Positions 1-5,591 of a stretch of DNA of 5,591 bases are shown here, in pieces. The notes under the pieces were generated by a model. That model was not told where the DNA came from, did not search any database, and saw only the letters and a program-made list of their open reading frames with translations. Source of the stretch: Fimbriimonadia bacterium (lineage in GTDB: Bacteria > Armatimonadota > Fimbriimonadia > Fimbriimonadales > Fimbriimonadaceae); the NCBI GenBank assembly GCA_029824495.1, contig JALGXY010000012.1:1-5591 (forward strand). The letters are read 5' to 3'. Numbering within the stretch: the stretch's first letter is position 1; the number at the start of each line of letters is the position of its first letter. Made by a program: the position numbers and the translations under genes.

Positions 1-1140
1 CGCGGCGACGATCTTGCCGGCAGCTTCCTGCATCGTCTGTGCGCCAATGATCTGGCTGCCTTCCAGCAGCTTCAGTCCTTCTTCAGCTGCCGTGCCTTCG
101 ACACGAGCGACGACCGGAATGTTGACGTCCATCTCGTCGAACGCCTGGAGGATGCCTTTCGCCACCTCGTCGCACCGGGTGATGCCGCCGAAGATGTTGA
201 TCAGCAGACCTTTGACGTTCTCGTCCATCAGGACCAGCTCGACGCAGCTCTTGACGCGCTCGGCTTTGGCTCCGCCGCCGACATCGAGGAAGTTGGCCGG
301 CTTGCCGCCCGCCGCGTTCACCTCGTCGAGTGAGCACATCACCAGACCAGCGCCGTTGCCCATGATGCCGACTTCGCCGCCAAGCTTCACATAGGCGATG
401 CCTCGTCGGCTCGCTTCAGCTTCGATCGGATCCTCGGCAGATTCGTCGGCTGTTGCCTGATACTCTTTGTGGCGGAAAAGTGAGTTGTCGTCGATGGCGA
501 CCTTGGCGTCGGCAGCGATCAGCTTGCCGTCCGGAGTCCACGCGACCGGGTTGATTTCGATCAACTCTGCGTCGGAATTCTTGTACGCATCAACGAGAGC
601 CTTGATCATGCCGACCATCTGTCGCTGGGCTTTTGCTGGGATGTTGGCCTGGACAACCGCGTCGCGGATCTGCCAGTTTTCAAGTCCCCAAGCGTTGTCA
701 ACGTGCAGTCGAACGATCGCTTCGGGAGTCTTTTCAGCTACGTCCTCAATCTCGACACCGCCCTCTTTGCTGATCATCACGACCAGCTTCTGATCGGCTC
801 GATCGAGAAGAACGCTCAGGTAGTACTCCTCTTCGATATCGACGAGTTCGCCGACGAGCACCTGCTCCACAATCATGCCCTGGGGGTTCTGGATGCTGAC
901 CAGCTTCTTGCCGATCAGGTCTTTGGTGAACGCCGCCGCGTCATCCGCATTGTCGAACAGCTTGACGCCGCCCGCTTTGCCTCGGCCGCCCATCAAAACC
1001 TGGGCCTTTACGACGCAGGGGCCGCCGAGCTCTTCAGCGATCTTTCGGGCTTCTTCGGGGTCGGTTGTAACGCGCCCGCCGGGAACGGCTACGCCGAACT
1101 TGGCGAGAAGGTCCTTCGACTGGTACTCGTGGAGCTTCAT
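1..1140 (-). CDS. sucC: Succinyl-CoA ligase (ADP-forming) beta subunit, 3' end cut by window edge
   Basis: This gene encodes the beta subunit of succinyl-CoA synthetase, which with the alpha subunit (SucD) converts succinyl-CoA, ADP or GDP and phosphate to succinate, CoA and ATP or GTP in the cytoplasmic TCA cycle. Translating from the ATG at 1138-1140 gives 380 codons with no stop, starting MKLHEYQSKDLL. The family is about 385-390 residues (E. coli 388), so only the last few are missing. Visible are the ATP-grasp part with VVKAQ (Lys45) and GGRGKAGG (51-58), the IEINP motif (194-198) with Asn197, and Asp211; Asn197 and Asp211 match the Mg-binding pair of E. coli SucC in identity and spacing. 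The C-terminal ligase domain has GNGAGLVM (261-268), NFLDVGGGA and NIFGGI (315-320). Pro20 matches E. coli, which I recall as a nucleotide-choice position, but ATP versus GTP use is not settled by this. sucD would be expected next, beyond the left edge. The identification is very secure. Confidence 0.97.
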   Translation of the reverse strand, partial: MKLHEYQSKDLLAKFGVAVPGGRVTTDPEEARKIAEELGGPCVVKAQVLMGGRGKAGGVKLFDNADDAAAFTKDLIGKKLVSIQNPQGMIVEQVLVGELVDIEEEYYLSVLLDRADQKLVVMISKEGGVEIEDVAEKTPEAIVRLHVDNAWGLENWQIRDAVVQANIPAKAQRQMVGMIKALVDAYKNSDAELIEINPVAWTPDGKLIAADAKVAIDDNSLFRHKEYQATADESAEDPIEAEASRRGIAYVKLGGEVGIMGNGAGLVMCSLDEVNAAGGKPANFLDVGGGAKAERVKSCVELVLMDENVKGLLINIFGGITRCDEVAKGILQAFDEMDVNIPVVARVEGTAAEEGLKLLEGSQIIGAQTMQEAAGKIVAA

Positions 1141-1146
1141 TGCAGG

Positions 1147-1151
1147 CTCCC
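1147..1151 (-). promoter_or_regulatory. Shine-Dalgarno site of sucC
   Basis: Read on the minus strand this is GGGAG, six bases before the ATG of sucC. The core and spacing are canonical, and together with the MKLHEYQ N-terminus they fix the start. Confidence 0.75.
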
Positions 1152-1171
1152 ATCATACCAAGCAGCCGAGA

Positions 1172-2113
1172 CTAGTTCAGGTCAATCGACCAGCCTTTGT
1201 ACCGGCGGGTGATCTCAAAACCGTGCTTGCCATAGAAATCGGCCAGAGTTGTCCAGTCGATGATGGTCTGCCGGGCGCCCTGTTCGCTGAGTCGTTTGAG
1301 ACTGGCCCCGAGCAGAGCGTTGCCCAGTCCACGGCCTCGGACCGCCCTTGAGACGCCGATTGGGCCGAGCGCACCCCAGTCCTTTCCGAGGCTTGCGTTC
1401 CAGACGGCTCCTGCTACAGGGTGCCGAGATGCGGCTGACTGGGTGAATGAGAAGCCGTGACACTCATTGTCGACAAACAGAAGATCGACCTGCTTCGGAT
1501 CCTCCTTCAGCTTTCGCATGACATCGAAGTGCCACCGGCCAGGGAAGTCATTAAGAAGAAACTTCTCGGCTGCCATCTGGTCGCTGGGATAGCCGACTCT
1601 AATCTCGACGTTGGCCTGATCGAGAACGTCGAGGCAGCCTGTTGGCGGCGCGTATCCCTGCAGATCTCGCTCAAGATCCACCTCTTCGGAACCCGAATGA
1701 AAACCGGCAGCAAGCAGAATTCCCTCAAGATCGATGAAGCCGACCGGGCAGCCGGGAAGCAGATGGTCGTGATCCGCTCCAAACTGTGCCGATGTGAATC
1801 CTCGCTCTTTCAGCTCGCCTAAAGTGTCTTCCAGCAGCGAGAGCCCATCGGCAGGATCAAAGAAGGCAAACGCTGAGATGTGCGCTGTCTTCGGGTCATT
1901 TTCGCCGTAGATCGTTCCGAGCGGAGAGCGCTTGGCAGCAATGAAAGCAGACTCCCGACAGCCGCTGAGATCTTGAAGAGTCAGACGGGAGTCGAGAATC
2001 TGCTGTTCGAGAATACGGGGCGTGAGGGCGAACAGATTCGGAAAGAACCCGTTCCAGATATCGAGGGCTTTGCTTTGCGATCCGAGCCTGAGCGGTGTCA
2101 AATCTGAACTCAA
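1172..2113 (-). CDS. Two-domain GNAT-family N-acetyltransferase, TTG start
   Basis: This 313-residue protein looks like an acetyl-CoA-dependent GNAT acetyltransferase with two tandem GNAT folds; the substrate is unknown. The C-terminal domain (about 167-313) carries the acetyl-CoA pyrophosphate-binding motif A: GPIGV (250-254) then R259-G-R-G-L-G264, matching the Q/R-x-x-G-x-G/A pattern, followed by a helix, the strand TIIDW and DFYGKHGF (292-299), the usual late GNAT segment. The N-terminal half (about 1-160) lacks motif A. Its segment FGADHDHLLPGCP (111-123) and the DLERDL stretch (146-151) resemble a family of about 300-residue GNAT proteins I recall from Deinococcus-Thermus and Firmicutes, where this half looks like a degenerate GNAT domain. 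The start is the TTG at 2111-2113: an in-frame stop lies just upstream at 2126-2128, no ATG or GTG occurs near, and AGAGGT precedes it. The start overlaps the stop of the upstream gene by four bases. There are no signal peptide or membrane segments, so it is probably cytoplasmic. Confidence 0.85.
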   Translation of the reverse strand: MSSDLTPLRLGSQSKALDIWNGFFPNLFALTPRILEQQILDSRLTLQDLSGCRESAFIAAKRSPLGTIYGENDPKTAHISAFAFFDPADGLSLLEDTLGELKERGFTSAQFGADHDHLLPGCPVGFIDLEGILLAAGFHSGSEEVDLERDLQGYAPPTGCLDVLDQANVEIRVGYPSDQMAAEKFLLNDFPGRWHFDVMRKLKEDPKQVDLLFVDNECHGFSFTQSAASRHPVAGAVWNASLGKDWGALGPIGVSRAVRGRGLGNALLGASLKRLSEQGARQTIIDWTTLADFYGKHGFEITRRYKGWSIDLN

Positions 2114-2499
2114 CGGACCTCTGCCTTAGCGGCAGCATCTGCCCTGCAGCGGGCCAAGATTCTCCGCCAATCCTGCGAGTGAAAATCTGAGTCGTTGAGA
2201 CTGCATGACGTCAAAAGGCGGTAAAGGCTGTGTGCTGACCCGGCCTCAAGGCTCCAGGTTGCGATCGACCCACCCTTGAAATTCCCAGTGTTCAAAGATG
2301 TATTCACCTGTCGGTAGTGGGTCATAAACCAGCTGCGTACACTTCGGTAGCGGGACTGCAGATCACTGCTCGGTCCGTACTTCACCGAGTTCTCCAAGAT
2401 GTCCTCCAAAACGCTGAGGGCTCCGAACAGCTCCTGCTCAACTCTGCCCGCAGACGAGGTCGCGAATTCTTTGGTTACCGAAGAAGGTGCGGTGATCAT
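2110..2499 (-). CDS. Hypothetical protein of 129 residues, family not recognised
   Basis: I do not recognise this protein. The chosen ATG (2497-2499) lies four bases after the TGA of the DUF1844 gene and has AAGGA seven bases upstream. A longer reading from 2658 would overlap DUF1844 by about 155 bases and is unlikely. The product is soluble, with no signal peptide or membrane segment, and looks mostly helical: a likely amphipathic helix around 17-40 (RVEQELFGALSVLEDILENS), a basic aromatic helix around 47-66 with RSWFM and HYRQ, a Gly/Asn-rich link near 68-78, a short helix near 88-97 and a basic C-terminal helix (110-129) ending in an Ala-rich stretch. Serine is high, about 20 of 129 residues. 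There are three Trp and two Cys but no metal-binding spacing or catalytic signature. Codon choice seems less biased than in sucC or mfd (more TTG, AGA, AGG, ACA), as for a low-expression or fast-evolving gene. The stop overlaps the GNAT start, so the two are probably co-translated. Confidence 0.7.
   Translation of the reverse strand: MITAPSSVTKEFATSSAGRVEQELFGALSVLEDILENSVKYGPSSDLQSRYRSVRSWFMTHYRQVNTSLNTGNFKGGSIATWSLEAGSAHSLYRLLTSCSLNDSDFHSQDWRRILARCRADAAAKAEVR
2117..2122 (-). promoter_or_regulatory. Shine-Dalgarno site of the GNAT gene, supporting its TTG start
   Basis: The minus strand reads AGAGGT three bases before the TTG at 2111-2113. The site lies inside the last codons of the upstream 129-aa gene, whose TGA shares bases with the TTG (TTGA). 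A second in-frame TTG lies four codons downstream, but this site favours the first. Confidence 0.6.
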
Positions 2500-2503
2500 T
2501 GCT

Positions 2504-2782
2504 TCATCCTTGAGACTTTTCAACGTAGTTGACACGCAGATCTCTGACGAGATTCTGCATCTGCCGCTTGTCCTCATCATCGAGGTGCGGTATGAGGAGA
2601 TCGGCGAGCTGTGAACAGGCGTCAATAGCCAGCTTTGCCTGATCGAGATCCTTCTCAATCTTGCCGGTCATCATGTCTGCACGGAGGCCCATTCTCTGCC
2701 ACCCCAGGTCAGACACCTGATCGATCATCATTGCGAGTACATGTCCGACAGGGATCGGTTCTGCATTCGGCTGGTCGCTCAT
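2504..2782 (-). CDS. DUF1844 domain-containing small protein
   Basis: This 92-residue protein matches the DUF1844 family as I know it; the function is not established. The signature is spread along almost the whole chain: PVGHVLAMMIDQ (11-22), LGWQRMGL (26-33), MTGKIEKDLDQAKLAID (38-54) and the acidic-to-basic helix LDDEDKRQMQNLVRDLRVNY (67-86). It appears all-helical, soluble and highly charged, with no signal peptide, Cys or membrane segment. Length fits the family, whose members are usually about 80-130 residues. The start is the ATG at 2780-2782, with AGGAG upstream but only two bases away. No in-frame ATG, GTG or TTG occurs between this ATG and the mfd stop. The gene lies 54 nt downstream of mfd and its TGA is four bases before the next ATG, so it probably shares a transcript with both. 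Family assignment rests on recalled motif similarity. Confidence 0.85.
   Translation of the reverse strand: MSDQPNAEPIPVGHVLAMMIDQVSDLGWQRMGLRADMMTGKIEKDLDQAKLAIDACSQLADLLIPHLDDEDKRQMQNLVRDLRVNYVEKSQG
2507..2511 (-). promoter_or_regulatory. Shine-Dalgarno site of the 129-aa gene
   Basis: The minus strand reads AAGGA, seven bases before the ATG at 2497-2499. It lies over the last codons of the DUF1844 gene and decides this start over the upstream ATG of the longer reading frame. Confidence 0.6.
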
Positions 2783-2836
2783 CGCTCCTGCTTTTACTGA
2801 CGCAGCAGCGACGCGGAGCGGAGCAAGAATTTTCTT
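2783..2836 (-). other. 54-nt gap between mfd and DUF1844, no terminator seen
   Basis: I see no strong hairpin followed by a T tract in this gap, so read-through from mfd is plausible. It contains a six-base inverted repeat: minus-strand CGCTCC (2815-2820) pairs with GGAGCG (2783-2788) across 26 bases. No convincing promoter hexamer pair was found. Confidence 0.4.
2785..2789 (-). promoter_or_regulatory. Shine-Dalgarno site of the DUF1844 gene, unusually close to the ATG
   Basis: The minus strand reads AGGAG with only CG between it and the ATG at 2780-2782. Two bases is shorter than the usual five to nine, so initiation may be weak. Its last bases are also part of an inverted repeat with 2815-2820. 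Confidence 0.5.
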
Positions 2837-5591
2837 CTAGTTCAATCCGAGGGTGCGACGATCCTCTTCAACTTCGACCATTGCCTGCTCATAAATCTCC
2901 AGGAAAGTCTCGCAGGAATCGATCGGATCGCGGCCGACAGGCCAGATCACATCACCGCGTGAGACATGCACTCCGGCACGCGCACGCTGAAGGATGGCTT
3001 GAACTCGAGGGAGGAGCTGTTCTGGGTCGTGGAACGAGATCGCGAGATTGCCGTGGCGCTCCTGTATCTGCTTCAATTTAAGCTTCTGTGCCTTGACCCT
3101 CAGGGCGATGATCGAGACCGCTTTTGCTGCTTCTTCAGGCTGAATGCCATAGCGATCGGTCAGTTCGGCAGAGGTGTCGTAGATCGCCTGCATATCGCGG
3201 CACGACATTAGTTTCTTGTAATAGAAGAGCCGCTGGCCCTGTTCTCGGATATACGATTCGGGAAGGAAGGCGTTGACCGGCAGGTCGACCGACGGCAGCG
3301 GATCGAGCCCCGCAAGCGGATCGGCCAGCACAGGGTCGGGTGAGCCGTCTGCCATTGCTCGAAGGAAGTCGGCTTCTGCCTCGATTAGCTGTGAGTAGAG
3401 CTCGTAGCCGACAGCGGTCATCTGACCAGACTGCTTTTTGCCGAGCAGGTCGCCGGCTCCTCGAATCTGCAGGTCACGAACCGCAACCGAATAGCCGCTG
3501 CCGAGCTGGGAGAACTCAGAAAGAGCAGTCAGCCGGTTTCTGGCCGTGTCGGTCAGAGTCTTGGGATCATTGTAGAGGAACAGAGCATAGGCTTGGCGGT
3601 CGCTGCGGCCGACTCGTCCTCGAAGCTGGTAGAGCTGGCTCAAGCCGAACCGGTCGGAATCCTGGACGATCAGCGTGTTAGCGTTCGAGATATCGAGGCC
3701 GTTCTCAACAATCGTCGTGCTGACCAGAATGTCGATCTCGCCTCGAATAAAGCCGATCATGACCGGCTCCAGTTCCCCTTCAGCCATCTGCCCGTGCCCG
3801 ATTGCGATCTTTGCCGTCGGCAGCATTTTCTGCAGGTCATCTGCGATCTGATGGATACCGACAATCTTGGGCGCAACGTAGTAGATCTGGCCGCCACGAG
3901 CAAGCTCCCGATGGATCGCCTCTGCCACCACCTCGCGGCCGTATGGCTTGACGAACGTGCGGACAGGCAGACGCCCTGGCGGGGGATCGGTGATGACCGA
4001 CATCTGGCGAATGTTCATCATCGCCATGCTGAGAGTTCGCGGGATCGGAGTTGCCGAGAGGCTGAGGACATCGACGCTGAGTCGAAGGCTCTTCAAGGAC
4101 TCCTTGTGCTTGACACCAAACTTCTGCTCTTCGTCGATAATCAGCAGTCCCAGCTCTTTGAATTTAAGGTCTTTGGAGAGCAGAGCATGCGTGCCGATCA
4201 CCATATCGATCGAGCCGTCCTCTAAGCCTCTAAGTACACGTTTGCGCTCTTTAGGCTTAACGAATCTATTCAAAAGGCCGAGCTTTGTCGGGAAGGCTGC
4301 GAGCCTCTCTGAAAAGGATCGGAAGTGCTGCTCACTCAGGATTGTCGTCGGGCAGAGCACGGCAACCTGCCGTCCTGCTTGAGCGGCTTTGAATGCTGCT
4401 CGGATGGCGACTTCTGTCTTTCCAAATCCGACATCTCCGCAGACCAATCGGTCCATCGGGAAGTCGGTCTCCATATCGGATTTAACGTCGTCGATCGCAG
4501 TCTCTTGACTCGGCGTTTCGATCCAGGGGAAAGTGGCTTCCATCTCAGCCTGCCAAGGCGAATCCTGACCGAATGTTGGCCGCTTGGAGTCGCGACGTTG
4601 GGCGTAGAGATTGATGAGCTGCTTGGCAAACTCTCTGGCGTCTTCTCTCGCTTTTGAGACTGTTTTTGACCACTCGCCGCCAGCCAGCCGATGCAGCTTA
4701 GGTGGGGCATCTTCGGGCGAGAGGTGCTTCTGGATCCGGTCGAGCTGATCGGCAGGAACATAGAGCTGGTCTGGCTTCTTGTATTCGAGGTGGAGGTACT
4801 CCTTCTCGATTCCATCTGTATCTCGTTTGACCAGGCCCCGATAGACGCCGATGCCGAAGTTGATATGGACAACAAAATCGCCGGGCTTAAGATCGAGAAC
4901 GCTGGAGATCGGCGTACCTTGGTTGAATTTTCTCTGCGGGAGCTTGAGGCGCATCACGCCGAACAGCTCATGGTCGGTGATCAGCGCAATCTTCTGATCT
5001 TCTAGCAGGAATCCGCCAGCAAGGTTGCCATGCGCCATATGCAGCCCCGGCTCTGGTTCTGGCTTCTCATCAAAGTCGGGAAAAAGCTCGACCTGGGCCA
5101 GCATCGCCTTGGCTCGGCTCGGCTGGTCTGTGGCGACCACCACCGACATATCTCGGTCGACCCACTTGGTCAGCGACTCAGCGATAACTTGAGGCTGGCC
5201 CTGATAGGAATGGAGTGCTCGCGCGTTCGCCTCGATGATCGTGCTCGTGTGCAGCCACAAAGGTTCGCCATCGAGAAGCGTAAACGCCAGGGTCTGAGGC
5301 TGATGCCCAAACCGGTCTGGCGGCTGCATGAAATCGTGCGATTCTGAAGAGAGGATTTCGCCTCGGCTCTCTCTGGCTTTCAGAGCTGCGCCCAGCTCTT
5401 CGATGCTCCTCGAAGCGTGTGCATCCAGTTCGGTCGGTTCATCGAGGATCAGCAGGCCGTTGTCGCCGAGCAGGTCGACAGCGCAGCCTGAATCAGGGTG
5501 GAGAAGTGGGCGGTAGAGGTCGAGGCGATTGAAGAAGACACGGTTTTCGAGGGCCTGAATGTCGCCTTCGATCTTCTCATGCAGCTCATGG
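2837..5591 (-). CDS. mfd: Transcription-repair coupling factor Mfd, N-terminus beyond the window
   Basis: Mfd is a DNA translocase that binds stalled RNA polymerase, pushes it off damaged DNA and recruits UvrA for nucleotide excision repair. The frame is open to the right edge and gives 917 residues plus a TAG stop at 2837-2839. Against E. coli Mfd (1148 aa), about 240 N-terminal residues are missing, so the view begins late in the UvrB-like module (LLILDEP near residue 49) and the UvrA-binding part is not seen. In visible numbering: the RNA polymerase-interacting, CarD-like domain from about 233 (LKPGDFVVHINFGIGVY; LYVPADQLD); Walker A GDVGFGKTE (385-393, Lys391); DEEQ (486-489); SATPIPRT (512-519); GHGQM; the VENGLDI region; QLRGRVGR (655-662); the TRG translocation motif (about 685-737) with RDLQIRGAGDLLG; and the C-terminal D7 autoinhibitory domain (about 774-900) with LPESYI and DRYG. 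All expected motor motifs are intact and no frameshift was seen, so this should be an active enzyme. RecG is excluded by the CarD-like domain, TRG details and D7. Confidence 0.97.
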   Translation of the reverse strand, partial: HELHEKIEGDIQALENRVFFNRLDLYRPLLHPDSGCAVDLLGDNGLLILDEPTELDAHASRSIEELGAALKARESRGEILSSESHDFMQPPDRFGHQPQTLAFTLLDGEPLWLHTSTIIEANARALHSYQGQPQVIAESLTKWVDRDMSVVVATDQPSRAKAMLAQVELFPDFDEKPEPEPGLHMAHGNLAGGFLLEDQKIALITDHELFGVMRLKLPQRKFNQGTPISSVLDLKPGDFVVHINFGIGVYRGLVKRDTDGIEKEYLHLEYKKPDQLYVPADQLDRIQKHLSPEDAPPKLHRLAGGEWSKTVSKAREDAREFAKQLINLYAQRRDSKRPTFGQDSPWQAEMEATFPWIETPSQETAIDDVKSDMETDFPMDRLVCGDVGFGKTEVAIRAAFKAAQAGRQVAVLCPTTILSEQHFRSFSERLAAFPTKLGLLNRFVKPKERKRVLRGLEDGSIDMVIGTHALLSKDLKFKELGLLIIDEEQKFGVKHKESLKSLRLSVDVLSLSATPIPRTLSMAMMNIRQMSVITDPPPGRLPVRTFVKPYGREVVAEAIHRELARGGQIYYVAPKIVGIHQIADDLQKMLPTAKIAIGHGQMAEGELEPVMIGFIRGEIDILVSTTIVENGLDISNANTLIVQDSDRFGLSQLYQLRGRVGRSDRQAYALFLYNDPKTLTDTARNRLTALSEFSQLGSGYSVAVRDLQIRGAGDLLGKKQSGQMTAVGYELYSQLIEAEADFLRAMADGSPDPVLADPLAGLDPLPSVDLPVNAFLPESYIREQGQRLFYYKKLMSCRDMQAIYDTSAELTDRYGIQPEEAAKAVSIIALRVKAQKLKLKQIQERHGNLAISFHDPEQLLPRVQAILQRARAGVHVSRGDVIWPVGRDPIDSCETFLEIYEQAMVEVEEDRRTLGLN

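Larger units (their letters stand above)
1..5591 (-). other. Probable co-transcribed gene string mfd, DUF1844, 129-aa gene, GNAT gene, sucC
   Basis: Five genes lie in the same direction with gaps of 54, 4, -4 and 31 nt. No terminator or strong promoter is visible between them. A single transcript is inferred from spacing alone. Its promoter would lie upstream of mfd, outside the window, and sucC may also have its own promoter given its usual high expression. Confidence 0.5.

Noticed and set aside
703..1212. A 169-codon plus-strand open frame opposite sucC
   Set aside because: It is antisense to the ATP-grasp region of sucC, has no family resemblance and is a by-product of that gene's codon use.
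2110..2658. A longer 182-codon reading of the 129-aa gene starting at 2658
   Set aside because: It overlaps the well-supported DUF1844 gene by about 155 bases. The ATG at 2499 has a good Shine-Dalgarno site and sits just after the DUF1844 stop.
2801..2810. Small palindrome-like CGCAGCAGCG after the mfd stop as a terminator
   Set aside because: It gives only a three-base-pair stem with no T tract in the direction of transcription.
3593..4225. A 210-codon open frame on the plus strand opposite mfd
   Set aside because: It lies wholly antisense to conserved Mfd motor motifs, has no recognisable domain and is explained by codon bias of the real gene.
4336..4875. A 179-codon minus-strand open frame inside mfd in another frame
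   Set aside because: It is very Ser/Arg-rich low-complexity shadow translation across the Mfd Walker A region, where the true frame is intact.
2837..5329. Mfd starting at the internal ATG at 5329 as a short 830-aa protein
   Set aside because: The same frame stays open to the right edge and encodes Mfd-like sequence (LLILDEP) before this Met, so the Met is internal.

Overview
The window is a compact run of bacterial housekeeping-type genes, all on the minus strand, so transcription runs from right to left. From upstream to downstream it holds: the transcription-repair coupling factor gene mfd (2837-5591, its N-terminal coding part beyond the right edge); a small DUF1844-family gene (2504-2782); a 129-codon gene I do not recognise (2110-2499); a two-domain GNAT acetyltransferase gene (1172-2113); and sucC, the succinyl-CoA ligase beta subunit (1-1140, cut at its last few codons by the left edge). 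Nearly every base is coding. The gaps are 54 nt, 4 nt, a 4-nt overlap and 31 nt. No RNA gene, insertion sequence, CRISPR array, clear terminator or long repeat was seen.

The spacing suggests one transcript, with two close junctions (DUF1844 to the 129-aa gene, and that gene to the GNAT gene) where translational coupling is plausible. Each downstream gene has a purine-rich Shine-Dalgarno-like site. The genes have no obvious shared pathway. Mfd removes stalled RNA polymerase and recruits excision repair, SucC works in the TCA cycle, the GNAT substrate is unknown and DUF1844 has no known function. The grouping may be simple gene packing rather than a functional system.

The organism is a bacterium of moderately high GC content (by eye in the mid-50s percent). 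A DUF1844 protein, which I associate with Armatimonadota, Acidobacteriota, Planctomycetota and deltaproteobacterial lineages, together with this kind of GNAT protein, makes an environmental lineage such as Armatimonadota a reasonable guess. This is inference only.

Nothing here amounts to a clear new system. The points most worth a second look are the unrecognised 129-aa gene placed between two coupled neighbours, the DUF1844 gene directly downstream of mfd, the TTG start of the GNAT gene, and an apparent excess of GATC and CGATCG sites.
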